From: Alteromonadaceae bacterium M269
GTDB lineage: Bacteria > Pseudomonadota > Gammaproteobacteria > Enterobacterales > Alteromonadaceae
Direction: 5' to 3'
Length of the DNA stretch: 64,000 bases
Assembly: GCA_004353515.1 (NCBI GenBank)
Contig: SMNZ01000005.1
Location: 124,001 to 188,000 of the forward strand
Positions 53,429 through 62,398 of this stretch are shown piece by piece; within the stretch, counting starts at the first letter, position 1; each line of letters opens with the position of its first letter. Below the pieces are notes generated by a model that was not told the origin of the DNA, did not search any database, and worked only from the letters and a program-made list of their open reading frames with translations. The translations under genes were made by a program, and so were the position numbers.

Positions 53429-53452
53429 GTAGGCTCGGTTCCAAGAGCCTAC
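53429..53452. terminator. Hairpin after lexA
   Basis: GTAGGCTC (53429-53436) pairs perfectly with GAGCCTAC (53445-53452) around an 8-base loop. The stem is strong, but neither strand has a T run right after it, so it may be a terminator helped by Rho or an mRNA end stabiliser. Confidence 0.5.
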
Positions 53453-53802
53453 AAAAACCTCCAAATCAAACAAACTTTCCTATGAGTTAACCCTTTATCT
53501 CATAATTTCGCATTGTCTTTTGTAGACGTTCAGAAAAACTTTACCTCTTATGGTAATTTTTATACTCTAAAGCTCTGGTTTCAGTTCTGTTACTGTGTTT
53601 AGCCTAGTTGAAATTAGGAGTATTTTTATTTCCTCGGCGGCTGTTTTGTGAACTAAAAGCTGAGAAATACCAATTTTGAACAAAAGTTAGCCGATTGAAG
53701 CCAAATTGATCAAAAATTGCTAGACGTACCCACTAAATTGAGTGATCCTTAAACAGAAATTTACAAAAGAATAACAAAAAAACGTCATTCTATTTACTTG
53801 AT

Positions 53803-53838
53803 CGTCTCCTAAGCCAGTGAAAACATGGCCTAGAGACG
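53803..53838 (+). promoter_or_regulatory. Hairpin in the coxB leader
   Basis: CGTCTC (53803-53808) pairs with GAGACG (53833-53838) and continues inward with GCCA/TGGC. It ends 37 bases before the coxB GTG and could be a leader structure of the oxidase operon; no T run follows, so termination is doubtful. Confidence 0.35.
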
Positions 53839-53875
53839 TTTGGGCATTTTAAAATTACATTGGAGGAGGTGACGA

Positions 53876-55024
53876 GTGAGCAAAATTGTCTCCGGCGCTA
53901 CAAAGTTACTGTCGATTTTAGTCGCGGTTCCTGCTTTTGCTGATGCTGAAGTAGGCGAATTGGAGTGGAACCTTAGAAAGGGTGTAACCAACATTAGTAG
54001 TGATGTCTATGATCTTCACATGCTGATGTTTTGGATTTGTACCGCCATTGGCGTCGTCGTCTTCGCAGTCATGTTTTACTCTATGTTTTTCCACCGTAAG
54101 TCTCGTGGTGCGAAAGCAGCTAACTTCCATGAAAGTGTCAAAGTAGAAGTTGCTTGGACTGTTGTACCCTTCCTCATCTTGATCGGTATGGCTATCCCAG
54201 CAGCTAATACACTGATTGCGATGGAAGATGTGAGTGAACCTGACGTTACAGTTTTGGTTACGGGCTCTCAGTGGAAGTGGCATTACAAGTATATGGATAA
54301 TGACGTTGAGTACTATTCCTTGTTAGCCACTCAACAAGAACAAATTAATAACAAGTTTGATAAAGGTGAAAACTACCTGCTAGAGGTTGACCGTCCACTT
54401 GTTATTCCTACAGGTAAAAAAGTACGTTTCTTGGTGACTTCTGATGATGTTATCCACTCTTGGTGGGTGCCTGACTTTGCGGTTAAGAAAGATGCGAACC
54501 CAGGCTTTATCAACGAAGCCTGGACTCGTGTAAATGAACCAGGAATTTACCGCGGTCAGTGTGCTGAGCTTTGTGGTAAAGATCACGGTTTCATGCCTGT
54601 CGTTGTTATTGCGAAAGAACCTGCTGAATATGATGCATGGATATCTGAGCAAGAAGAAATTCAGCGTAAAGCTAAAGAAGAAGAACAAAAATTACTTGCA
54701 CTGAATATGAGCATGGAAGAATTGATGGAAGTTGGAGAGAAAGTTTATCTCGCTTCTTGTGCTGCATGCCATATGCCAACCGGACAAGGTCTACCAGGTG
54801 TCTTCCCTGCTCTTAAGGGAAGTGAAATGGTGACGCAAGATATTCCTGCTCATATCGATATCGTTCTCAACGGTAAAACGGGCACGGCGATGCAAGCTTT
54901 CGGTAAGCAATTAAGTCTGCGTGATATTGCGGCTGTTATTACTTACGAGCGTAACGCTTGGGGTAACAACACAGGCGACATGGTTCAGGCAAAAGATGTC
55001 AACGCTGCTTTGACTGGAAATTAG
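53876..55024 (+). CDS. coxB: Cytochrome c oxidase subunit II with fused cytochrome c domain
   Basis: 382 residues from GTG 53876, which has a strong GGAGGAGG site. A signal peptide is followed by two TM segments (MLMFWICTAIGVVVFAVMFY; VAWTVVPFLILIGMAIP), then the CuA domain (VIHSWWVPDF, GQCAELCGKDHGFM) and a C-terminal class I cytochrome c with CAACH (residues about 297-301) and a distal Met late in the domain. It takes electrons from cytochrome c at CuA. The c-domain fusion is typical of caa3-type oxidases. It is the first gene of the oxidase operon. Confidence 0.96.
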   Translation: MSKIVSGATKLLSILVAVPAFADAEVGELEWNLRKGVTNISSDVYDLHMLMFWICTAIGVVVFAVMFYSMFFHRKSRGAKAANFHESVKVEVAWTVVPFLILIGMAIPAANTLIAMEDVSEPDVTVLVTGSQWKWHYKYMDNDVEYYSLLATQQEQINNKFDKGENYLLEVDRPLVIPTGKKVRFLVTSDDVIHSWWVPDFAVKKDANPGFINEAWTRVNEPGIYRGQCAELCGKDHGFMPVVVIAKEPAEYDAWISEQEEIQRKAKEEEQKLLALNMSMEELMEVGEKVYLASCAACHMPTGQGLPGVFPALKGSEMVTQDIPAHIDIVLNGKTGTAMQAFGKQLSLRDIAAVITYERNAWGNNTGDMVQAKDVNAALTGN

Positions 55025-55034
55025 GAGATTGGTA

Positions 55035-56630
55035 ATGAGCACAGTTGCTGAACATTCACACGACGACCACGACCACCATCACCATGCACCTAGTGGCATT
55101 AAGCGTTGGTTGTATACAACGAACCACAAAGATATAGGTACATTGTATCTATGGTTTGCATTCATCATGTTTTTAACAGGTGGTGCGATGGCTATGGTAA
55201 TTCGCGCGGAGTTATTCCAGCCCGGATTACAGATTGTTGATCCTAATTTCTTTAACCAAATGACAACGGTGCACGGGCTTATCATGGTTTTCGGTGCCGT
55301 TATGCCAGCGTTTACGGGACTAGCTAACTGGTTGGTACCTATGATGATCGGTGCTCCAGATATGGCGTTACCCAGGATGAATAACTGGAGTTTCTGGATA
55401 CTGCCATTTGCGTTCTTGATCTTATTGTCTTCACTATTCCTTGAAGGTGGCGGCCCTAATTTCGGTTGGACCTTCTATGCACCGCTTTCAACAACTTATA
55501 GTAACGACAGTACCGCGCTTTTCGTTTTCTCGGTTCACATTATGGGTATTTCATCCATCATGGGAGCGATTAACGTTATCGTGACTATCTTCAATATGCG
55601 CGCGCCAGGTATGAACTGGATGAAAATGCCATTGTTCGTTTGGACTTGGTTAATTACAGCGTTCTTGTTGATTGCGGTTATGCCGGTATTAGCAGGTGTT
55701 GTAACTATGCTACTCACCGACAAGTTCTTTGGCACTAGCTTCTTTGATGCAGCTGGTGGTGGTGACCCAGTATTGTTCCAGCACGTTTTCTGGTTCTTCG
55801 GACACCCTGAAGTTTACATTATGATCTTGCCTGCATTCGGCATAATCTCTCAGATCGTACCAACATTCTCGCGCAAGCCGTTGTTTGGATATGCATCTAT
55901 GGTTTATGCGACTGCATCTATTGCATTGTTGTCATTCGTTGTTTGGGCTCACCACATGTTTACCACCGGTATGCCGGTAGCGACGGAGCTCTTCTTTATG
56001 TTTGCAACTATGCTGATATCGGTACCTACGGGCGTTAAAGTCTTTAACTGGGTGGCGACAATGTGGCGTGGATCGATAACATTTGAAATCCCGATGATGT
56101 TTGCTATCGCCTTTATCGTATTGTTCACATTAGGCGGATTCTCCGGCTTGATGCTGGCGATTACACCGGTAGATTTCCAATATCACGATACCTATTTTGT
56201 TGTAGCGCACTTCCATTACGTACTAGTTACGGGTGCTATCTTCTCGATTATGGCAGCGGTTTACTATTGGCTACCTAAGTGGACTGGCAAGATGTTCGAT
56301 ATCACATTAGCTAAGTGGCACTTCTGGTGTTCATTGATATCAGTAAATTTGCTGTTCTTCCCGATGCACTTTGTTGGCCTAGCTGGCATGCCGAGACGTA
56401 TTCCTGACTATGCGCTGCAGTTTGCTGACTTCAATAAGTGGATCAGTATTGGTGGCTTCGCATTTGGTCTGTCTCAATTAATCTTCCTTGCTCTGTTAAT
56501 CAAAGCTTGTAAGAAAGAAGGTGAGCCAGTATCTGATCGCGTTTGGGAAGGTGCTGAAGGCCTGGAGTGGGAGCAATTGCCGTCACCCGCGCCATATCAC
56601 ACGTTTGAAACACCACCTGTAGTGAAGTAA
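55035..56630 (+). CDS. coxA: Cytochrome c oxidase subunit I
   Basis: 531 residues with twelve TM segments. ATG 55035 has GGAG seven bases upstream. The His/Asp-rich N-terminus (HSHDDHDHHHHAP) is unusual and could bind metal. The heme a/a3 and CuB ligands are visible: MTTVHGLIMVFG, WFFGHPEVYI with the His-Tyr crosslink pair, VWAHHMFTTG and VAHFHYVLVTG. It reduces O2 to water and pumps protons across the inner membrane. Confidence 0.97.
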   Translation: MSTVAEHSHDDHDHHHHAPSGIKRWLYTTNHKDIGTLYLWFAFIMFLTGGAMAMVIRAELFQPGLQIVDPNFFNQMTTVHGLIMVFGAVMPAFTGLANWLVPMMIGAPDMALPRMNNWSFWILPFAFLILLSSLFLEGGGPNFGWTFYAPLSTTYSNDSTALFVFSVHIMGISSIMGAINVIVTIFNMRAPGMNWMKMPLFVWTWLITAFLLIAVMPVLAGVVTMLLTDKFFGTSFFDAAGGGDPVLFQHVFWFFGHPEVYIMILPAFGIISQIVPTFSRKPLFGYASMVYATASIALLSFVVWAHHMFTTGMPVATELFFMFATMLISVPTGVKVFNWVATMWRGSITFEIPMMFAIAFIVLFTLGGFSGLMLAITPVDFQYHDTYFVVAHFHYVLVTGAIFSIMAAVYYWLPKWTGKMFDITLAKWHFWCSLISVNLLFFPMHFVGLAGMPRRIPDYALQFADFNKWISIGGFAFGLSQLIFLALLIKACKKEGEPVSDRVWEGAEGLEWEQLPSPAPYHTFETPPVVK

Positions 56631-56635
56631 TTATT

Positions 56636-57202
56636 GTGGCTGAAACTACCCCATCCAATGGCAAACTCGTTATTAAACTAGTGGGTATTGTCATTGGTAT
56701 GTTTGGCTTCGGTTTTGCGTTAGTGCCTTTGTATGATGTTTTTTGTGAAGTAACGGGCATTAATGGTAAGACAAGAGATACTGCGTCGAGCTATGAAGCA
56801 GTGATTGTCGATGAAAGCCGACTGGTTACGGTTGAGTTTATTACTCGAACCAATACCGGCATGCCTTGGGAGTTCGGTACTGAAACAAGAAGGGTAAAAG
56901 TGCATCCTGGTGAAGTTGCACAAGTGGATTTCTACGCTAAGAATCCAACCATTCGTAATATTATTGGGCAGGCTGTGCCTTCAGTATCTCCTGGAGAAGC
57001 CGCAACCTATCTCAATAAAACAGAATGTTTTTGTTTTAACAATCAGCCGTTAGCTGCGGGTGAGGAAGTCATTATGCCAATGATTTTTTATGTTGATCCG
57101 CAGTTACCGAAAGATATTACGTTTTTTACCCTGCAATACACTTTTTATGATGTGACCGAAGCTGCTGCAACAACTGTTGCGATGAATCGGATTGGAGAAT
57201 GA
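56636..57202 (+). CDS. ctaG: Cytochrome c oxidase assembly protein CtaG/Cox11
   Basis: 188 residues from GTG 56636, six bases after the coxA stop. One TM helix (VIKLVGIVIGMFGFGFALVPLYDVFC) anchors a periplasmic domain with the copper-binding pair in TECFCFNNQPL and the conserved IFYVDPQLP. It delivers copper to the CuB site of subunit I. Standing between coxA and coxC is the usual place. Confidence 0.96.
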   Translation: MAETTPSNGKLVIKLVGIVIGMFGFGFALVPLYDVFCEVTGINGKTRDTASSYEAVIVDESRLVTVEFITRTNTGMPWEFGTETRRVKVHPGEVAQVDFYAKNPTIRNIIGQAVPSVSPGEAATYLNKTECFCFNNQPLAAGEEVIMPMIFYVDPQLPKDITFFTLQYTFYDVTEAAATTVAMNRIGE

Positions 57203-57203
57203 T

Positions 57204-58085
57204 ATGACAGAACAAGCATATGAAAAATATTACGTGCCAGACGAGAGCCCTTGGCCATTTGTCGGCGCGGTTGCACTATTTCTGATCGCTGTTGGTGCAG
57301 GTAACTTTGTTATAGAAGTGAGTAAAGACAAAGAAGGTTACGGTGGCTGGATACTCACTGCTGGATTACTCGTTTTATTAGTTATGCTCATTGGTTGGTT
57401 TAAAGACCAAATAGAAGAGTCAAGAACAGGCTTGCATAGTAATCAGCTTGGTGGTTCATACCGTCAAGGTATGAGCTGGTTTATCTTTTCTGAAGTGATG
57501 TTCTTCGCAGCATTCTTTGGTGCGCTTTACTATGCTAGAACCATTTCTATTCCATGGTTGGGTGGAGCTTCAAATAATGCTATGACCAATGAGGTACTCT
57601 GGCCTACTTTTGAAGCTGCTTGGCCTTTGATTAGCACCCCTGGTGGCGAAACCACAGAAGCTATGGGATGGTATGGATTACCGCTAGCAAATACAATTAT
57701 ATTGTTGCTTTCATCTGTGACCTGTCACTTTGCTCATGTTGGCTTAGAGCAAGAAAATCGTAAGAAGCTCACTTGGATGCTAGGCATCACTATTTTGTTC
57801 GGCATTGTTTTCTTGTTTTTACAAGTTGAAGAGTACATCCATGCCTATACACAGATGGGGCTAACCTTAGAGTCTGGGGTATATGGTAGCACCTTCTTTA
57901 TGTTGACGGGTTTCCACGGTATGCACGTAACGCTTGGAACAATCATGTTGATAGTGATGTTCTTCCGAGTGTTAAAAGGGCATTTTACTCCAGATAATCA
58001 TTTCGCTTTCCAAGCAACGAGCTGGTATTGGCACTTTGTTGATGTTGTTTGGGTTATGCTGTTCTTCTTCGTTTATATCTTGTAA
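57204..58085 (+). CDS. coxC: Cytochrome c oxidase subunit III
   Basis: 293 residues from ATG 57204 with GGAG six bases upstream, one base after the ctaG stop. Seven TM segments; the subunit III motifs are SGMS-like QGMSWFIFSEVMFFAAFFGALYYAR, VGLEQENRKK, LLTGFHGMHVTLGT and SWYWHFVDVVWVMLFFFVYI. It stabilises the proton-pumping core. A terminator follows, so this part of the operon may end here. Confidence 0.96.
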   Translation: MTEQAYEKYYVPDESPWPFVGAVALFLIAVGAGNFVIEVSKDKEGYGGWILTAGLLVLLVMLIGWFKDQIEESRTGLHSNQLGGSYRQGMSWFIFSEVMFFAAFFGALYYARTISIPWLGGASNNAMTNEVLWPTFEAAWPLISTPGGETTEAMGWYGLPLANTIILLLSSVTCHFAHVGLEQENRKKLTWMLGITILFGIVFLFLQVEEYIHAYTQMGLTLESGVYGSTFFMLTGFHGMHVTLGTIMLIVMFFRVLKGHFTPDNHFAFQATSWYWHFVDVVWVMLFFFVYIL

Positions 58086-58104
58086 GAAGAGCAAGGTTAA
58101 TTTG

Positions 58105-58129
58105 AAAACCCGGTTTTTGCCGGGTTTTT
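58105..58129 (+). terminator. Rho-independent terminator after coxC
   Basis: AAAACCCGG pairs with CCGGGTTTT around a 6-base loop and is followed by a T run. It lies 20 bases after the coxC stop. Read the other way it also has T residues, so it may serve the DUF2909 gene on the minus strand. Confidence 0.88.
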
Positions 58130-58194
58130 CTATCTTTACGGGTTGGATAAAAGAGCTATTAGATACTCTGATTAATACATCTAATAAAAGCTGG

Positions 58195-58401
58195 CTAATA
58201 AGGTTTAGGATTAGGCTCTATCAAGCCTGTTGCTACTGCGAGTAGCATAATAATAACAATGATTGCAGAGGTTAAAACGCGTCGACCTATGTATTTCGTC
58301 ATGGACTTACTTTTGTCGTTGCGGATCATAATAAGCATTGCCTGGAAAAGGCTAACTATCATAAAGATTAACAAGCCACCGATGACGAATTTTATAATCA
58401 A
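58195..58401 (-). CDS. DUF2909 twin-TM protein of the cox region
   Basis: 68 residues. MIIKFVIGGLLIFMIVSLFQAMLIMIRND and RVLTSAIIVIIMLLAVATGLIEPNPKPY are the two TM segments and the ending of DUF2909, a family often encoded in cytochrome oxidase clusters. The start is TTG 58401 with AGGAG six bases upstream, which lies inside the first codons of the divergent SURF1 gene. Function is unknown, presumably oxidase assembly. Confidence 0.88.
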   Translation of the reverse strand: MIIKFVIGGLLIFMIVSLFQAMLIMIRNDKSKSMTKYIGRRVLTSAIIVIIMLLAVATGLIEPNPKPY

Positions 58402-59153
58402 TGTCAGCTCCTGAAATGAACAATAGCGTTGAATCTGATGGAAAAATTAATTTTCCCTGGATGGCTACCATAATCGCTTTGGTTGCTGTTGTCATCATGT
58501 TACGGCTTGGGTTTTGGCAAATACAAAGAGCGAATCATAAGACGGAACGTTTACAGCAAATCGAGGAGCGTTCGGGAGTCGATGCGTTAACGGTTGATGA
58601 GATATTATCGTTAGATGAAAACCCCGATGATTTTAGGCTTCAAGCTACAGGTGAGTTTTTCAAGGCCGTTTATTTCTTGCTCGATAATCGTGTGCTTAAC
58701 CAAAAGGTGGGATACGAAGTAGTCGCTCCTTTTTTAGTGGGCGAGCACACTTTATTAGTGAATCTCGGCTGGGTTCAAGCCCCGGTTAGTCGGGAAGATT
58801 TACCCGAGATTGAGTTGCCTATTAACGAAGTTCGGCTTTACGGTATGGTATCTCAACCTAAAAAGAACCCTTTTGTTTCTCAAGTTGATAAGTCTAATAA
58901 GGGGGGAGTGATAAGGGTTCAAGAAATCGATTTATCTTGGATGAGTGAGGCAATCGAAAGGCCGTTGCTGCCTTTTATTTTGCAGTTATCACCTGAACAT
59001 GAGTTAGGTTTTGAGAGAAATTGGAAGTCTGTTGTTATGTCACCAGAAAAGCACTGGGCTTATGCTGTTCAATGGTTCGGGCTGGCTTTTGCCTGTGTCA
59101 TTATTTATATCGTCGCTATTAAGAAAAAGTATCTAAGAGGTAATGTTGGATGA
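58401..59153 (+). CDS. SURF1 family oxidase assembly protein
   Basis: 250 residues with TM segments at both ends (FPWMATIIALVAVVIMLRLGFWQIQRA; WAYAVQWFGLAFACVIIYIVAI), the SURF1 arrangement. The FWQIQRA motif and LGWVQAP are family marks. It assists heme a insertion into subunit I. Its ATG shares a base with the divergent DUF2909 start; ATG 58416 is an alternative. The stop overlaps the next gene (ATGA). Confidence 0.93.
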   Translation: MSAPEMNNSVESDGKINFPWMATIIALVAVVIMLRLGFWQIQRANHKTERLQQIEERSGVDALTVDEILSLDENPDDFRLQATGEFFKAVYFLLDNRVLNQKVGYEVVAPFLVGEHTLLVNLGWVQAPVSREDLPEIELPINEVRLYGMVSQPKKNPFVSQVDKSNKGGVIRVQEIDLSWMSEAIERPLLPFILQLSPEHELGFERNWKSVVMSPEKHWAYAVQWFGLAFACVIIYIVAIKKKYLRGNVG

Positions 59154-59710
59154 ATAATAAAACCAGAGGCCGAAAAGGGATTATTGCACTTGTCGTCGTT
59201 TTTGCAGTTCCCGTTATTTTGGCAAAACTGGCCCTGGAAATGGAATGGTTTAACCGCGCTGCAACCAACAAAGGTGAGTTACTCGATCCCATATTGCACC
59301 TCAATGAAATTGATCAGCCAGAAGAACCGAAATGGCGAGTGCTCTATGTTTTGCCATCAAGTTGTGCTGAGGAATGCAACAACGCACTTTTCAGTTTGAC
59401 TCAAGTTTGGCAAGCTCTTGGGAAGGAATCTGATCGTGCAGAATCTCTTGTTATAACTACGGAATTGAGTGATCAGTCGCCGCTAAAAGATTTGGAAGCA
59501 CATCAAATCATTAGATTGTTAAAAACAGATAGCCAAAGTGTTAATCAAGTGTTTAAAGATGTCTCTACTGATGGTATTTTTATCGTTGATACTTTGGGTA
59601 ATATTATCTTGCGCTACCCACTGCAAAAAGAACAACAAGAAGCGGTATTACATAGCCGCGACATACTCGCCGATATGCGGAAATTATTAAAACTATCTCG
59701 CATCGGCTAA
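59150..59710 (+). CDS. SCO-like membrane-anchored thioredoxin-fold protein
   Basis: 186 residues. One TM anchor (KGIIALVVVFAVPVILAKLALEM) is followed by a thioredoxin-like domain with PSSCAEECNNALFSL, a Cys-x-x-x-Cys as in SCO/CcmG-like proteins, and IFIVDTLGNIILRYPL. It is in translational coupling (ATGA) with SURF1 and just before cox15, a usual position for such small proteins in marine gammaproteobacteria. It is likely a redox or copper factor for the oxidase, but this is inference. Confidence 0.78.
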   Translation: MNNKTRGRKGIIALVVVFAVPVILAKLALEMEWFNRAATNKGELLDPILHLNEIDQPEEPKWRVLYVLPSSCAEECNNALFSLTQVWQALGKESDRAESLVITTELSDQSPLKDLEAHQIIRLLKTDSQSVNQVFKDVSTDGIFIVDTLGNIILRYPLQKEQQEAVLHSRDILADMRKLLKLSRIG

Positions 59711-59720
59711 GGACCATTTG

Positions 59721-60698
59721 ATGAAGAAGTTGGTATCACTGGCGATTGTTTTGGCATTTGTCGTGATTGTATTGGGTGCTTATACCAGGCTGACCGATGC
59801 TGGCTTAGGTTGCCCAGATTGGCCAGGTTGTTATGGGCATCTGAATTTTAGTGATACCACTGAAAATATTGAAACGGCTCAGCAAGCTTATCCCGAGCGT
59901 CCGTTTGAAGAACACAAAGCCTGGAATGAAATGATTCACCGTTATTTTGCGGGCTCCTTAGGCTTACTGATTCTGGTTATCTTCTTGGTCAGCTTGTTTA
60001 AAAAAGATCATTTGCACCCCAAGAAGCTTCCCTTCTTTTTGGTCGTACTTGTCGGTTTTCAGGCAGCTTTGGGAATGTGGACTGTCACATTAAATTTGAT
60101 GCCGGTCGTCGTTATGGGCCACTTGCTCGGTGGCTTCAGTGTGTTGTCCTGCCTCTTCTTATTATCTCTCAGATTGACTCCCTATCGCATTCCCGGTGGT
60201 GATACGAATATGCGTCATTACGCCAAGTTTGCGATGCTTGGTTTGGTGATTCTGGTAGCTCAGATTGCACTGGGTGGCTGGACGTCGGCTAACTATGCTG
60301 CTCTCGCCTGTACTGAGTTACCTTTATGTGAAGGCGATTGGGTTCAACGTTTAGATTTTGCAGGAGCCTTTAGTGTTCCTGATGCTGACAATTATGAATT
60401 TGGTGCACACGACTATCCAGAGCGTATGACCATGCACATGATGCATAGGTTTGGTGCTTTAGTGACTTTTGTCTATTTAGCTTGGTTGTCTATGCGCCTC
60501 TACTCTCAAGCGTCATCAAGTCTTATCAGAAGTTTGTCTATTGGGTTGATTTCTGTTTTAGGCATTCAGGTTATTTTAGGTGTGAGCAACATCGTCTTTA
60601 GCTTACCTATTTATGTTGCCGTTGCGCACAACGCCGTTGCAGCTTGCTTATTGCTGCTATTAATCAAGATTAATTACACGCTTTACCGAAAGATTTAG
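59721..60698 (+). CDS. ctaA: Heme A synthase, Cox15/CtaA
   Basis: 325 residues from ATG 59721 (AAGGA seven bases upstream). Eight hydrophobic segments with CtaA/Cox15 motifs: [51 protein letters not shown] and [16 protein letters not shown] supply heme-ligand His residues. It converts heme O to heme A in the inner membrane. Operon position between SCO-like and ctaB genes supports the assignment. Confidence 0.95.
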   Translation: MKKLVSLAIVLAFVVIVLGAYTRLTDAGLGCPDWPGCYGHLNFSDTTENIETAQQAYPERPFEEHKAWNEMIHRYFAGSLGLLILVIFLVSLFKKDHLHPKKLPFFLVVLVGFQAALGMWTVTLNLMPVVVMGHLLGGFSVLSCLFLLSLRLTPYRIPGGDTNMRHYAKFAMLGLVILVAQIALGGWTSANYAALACTELPLCEGDWVQRLDFAGAFSVPDADNYEFGAHDYPERMTMHMMHRFGALVTFVYLAWLSMRLYSQASSSLIRSLSIGLISVLGIQVILGVSNIVFSLPIYVAVAHNAVAACLLLLLIKINYTLYRKI

Positions 60699-60706
60699 GT
60701 TTTCCC

Positions 60707-61624
60707 ATGTCGAAAGTATTATCTCAGGGCTATTCAGGATCCACGTCAAACCAAACGAACAGTTGGCGAGACTATTATGAGCTAACCAAACCCAAAGTAG
60801 TGATGTTGCTACTTCTGACTGCGTTAGTCGGCATGTGCTTATCAACAGAGGGGGCTCTACCGATTCAGAACCTGTTAGCAGGCATGTTGGGTATAGGCAT
60901 GTTGTCATCGGCTGCAGCTGTTATAAACCACGTTGTGGATAGACGCATTGACAGTCAAATGGCACGTACTTTTAACCGACCTGTTGTAAAAGGTAAGGTG
61001 TCGCCTAAACAAGCATTTATCTTTGCCGCAGTCTTAGGTGTTGTGGGTTACGCCATATTAGAAATCTGGACAAACCGACTGACAGCAGTGCTAACATTAC
61101 TCAGTTTAGTGGGCTACGCAGTTATCTATACTTTGTACTTAAAGCGCGCAACGCCACAAAATATCGTCATTGGTGGTTTAGCCGGTGCAATGCCTCCATT
61201 ATTAGGTTGGACAGCCATTACAGGTCAAATAGATCCGTTTGCCTTGCTGTTGGTTTTGATTGTTTTTGTTTGGACGCCTCCACATTTTTGGGCGCTAGCC
61301 ATTCACAGAGAAAAGGACTACGCGAAAGCTGAGATCCCAATGCTTCCTGTAACTCATGGTGTTGAGTTTACGAAGACCTCTATCCTTTTATATACGGTTC
61401 TATTGGCATTAATTTGCTGGATGCCTTATCTTGCAGGTATGGCAGGTGTTATCTACTTGGCTGGAGCAACCTTGTTAAATGCTGGCTTCATGTATTATGC
61501 GTGTAAGCTTAAGCTCGCTGCCGAGCCTGAAACGGCGATGAAAACCTTTAAGTTTTCGATTATCCATTTGATGCTGCTATTCGTCGTCTTGTTAGTAGAT
61601 CATTATTTTATGTTGACCTTATGA
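60707..61624 (+). CDS. ctaB: Protoheme IX farnesyltransferase (heme O synthase, Cox10/CtaB)
   Basis: 305 residues, UbiA-type prenyltransferase. The Asp-rich motif region [20 protein letters not shown] and [30 protein letters not shown] are Cox10 signatures, with seven to nine TM segments. It farnesylates heme B to heme O in the inner membrane, the substrate for CtaA. The start is eight bases after the ctaA stop and the stop overlaps sco1 (ATGA). Confidence 0.96.
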   Translation: MSKVLSQGYSGSTSNQTNSWRDYYELTKPKVVMLLLLTALVGMCLSTEGALPIQNLLAGMLGIGMLSSAAAVINHVVDRRIDSQMARTFNRPVVKGKVSPKQAFIFAAVLGVVGYAILEIWTNRLTAVLTLLSLVGYAVIYTLYLKRATPQNIVIGGLAGAMPPLLGWTAITGQIDPFALLLVLIVFVWTPPHFWALAIHREKDYAKAEIPMLPVTHGVEFTKTSILLYTVLLALICWMPYLAGMAGVIYLAGATLLNAGFMYYACKLKLAAEPETAMKTFKFSIIHLMLLFVVLLVDHYFMLTL

Positions 61625-62256
61625 ATCAAAAAGTTGTTTATTTAGCGCTAGCAGTAGCGCTTATTGCGGGCGTTTACCTCTCCCTCATTGTTGCTCCTGT
61701 CTCTTCTTCTAAGGAGCCTGAGTTTATTAAGCTATACCCGCAACCCAGAGAACTTGCTGAAGTTGCTTTAACTGATCAAAACGGTGATGCTTTCACTAAA
61801 GCGAATCTTGAAAACAAATGGACGTTGGCTTTTGTTGGCTACACCTACTGTCCAGATATCTGCCCTACAACCTTGGCCGAGCTGAAGAATATCTATCCGC
61901 AGTTAAGCGAGATTAAATCTGATGACCCGCTTCAGGTGTTATTTTTATCGGTCGATCCGAATAGGGACAAAACTGAGCGCTTAAAGCAGTATATCGATTT
62001 CTTTAATCCGGAGTTTGTGGCAGCAACAGCAGAGCATAAGGTTTTATTCCCTTTAGTGCGTAGCATGGGAATGTTGTATGCATTAAGTGACCCTACTGAT
62101 AATCCTGATTATCTAGTAAGTCATAGTGCATCTGTCGTGGTTATTAATCCACAAGCGCAGGTAATAGGGCGTTTCCAACCGACAGCCGAGCCTGGTCAGG
62201 TTGCTATTAGTGATAGCCAACAGATCTTAGAAGATATGCCAGCCCTTATGCTGTAG
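61621..62256 (+). CDS. SCO1/SenC copper chaperone
   Basis: 211 residues. An N-terminal membrane anchor ([23 protein letters not shown]) leads to a thioredoxin-fold domain with the copper motif [14 protein letters not shown] and the third ligand His in [14 protein letters not shown]. It delivers copper to CuA of subunit II. It is coupled to ctaB by an overlapping start/stop and ends the operon. Confidence 0.95.
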   Translation: MNQKVVYLALAVALIAGVYLSLIVAPVSSSKEPEFIKLYPQPRELAEVALTDQNGDAFTKANLENKWTLAFVGYTYCPDICPTTLAELKNIYPQLSEIKSDDPLQVLFLSVDPNRDKTERLKQYIDFFNPEFVAATAEHKVLFPLVRSMGMLYALSDPTDNPDYLVSHSASVVVINPQAQVIGRFQPTAEPGQVAISDSQQILEDMPALML

Positions 62257-62398
62257 GTTCTGCAATCTTTCTTTTATGGGAGTGAAAACAGCGGAACAAA
62301 AACTATATCAACTAATTGAGTTTTCGACTTCTTACTTGATTTTACTCTCCTTACTTTGCCATCTTTATTTCTCGGTTCTTTAAGATGGTTTAACAATA

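Larger units (their letters stand above)
53388..53875. other. Intergenic region between lexA and the cytochrome oxidase operon
   Basis: This 488-base AT-rich gap ends lexA (hairpin at 53429-53452) and holds the promoter and leader of coxB (hairpin at 53803-53838, strong ribosome binding site before GTG 53876). I saw no reading frame with a credible start. Confidence 0.55.

Noticed and set aside
53388-53875. Hidden small gene in the lexA-coxB gap
   Set aside because: No frame of more than about 30 codons with a ribosome binding site was found; the region fits terminator plus promoter and leader.
58105-58129. Riboswitch or leader RNA between coxC and SURF1
   Set aside because: The stem-loop with T run is a standard terminator; no further paired elements are visible.
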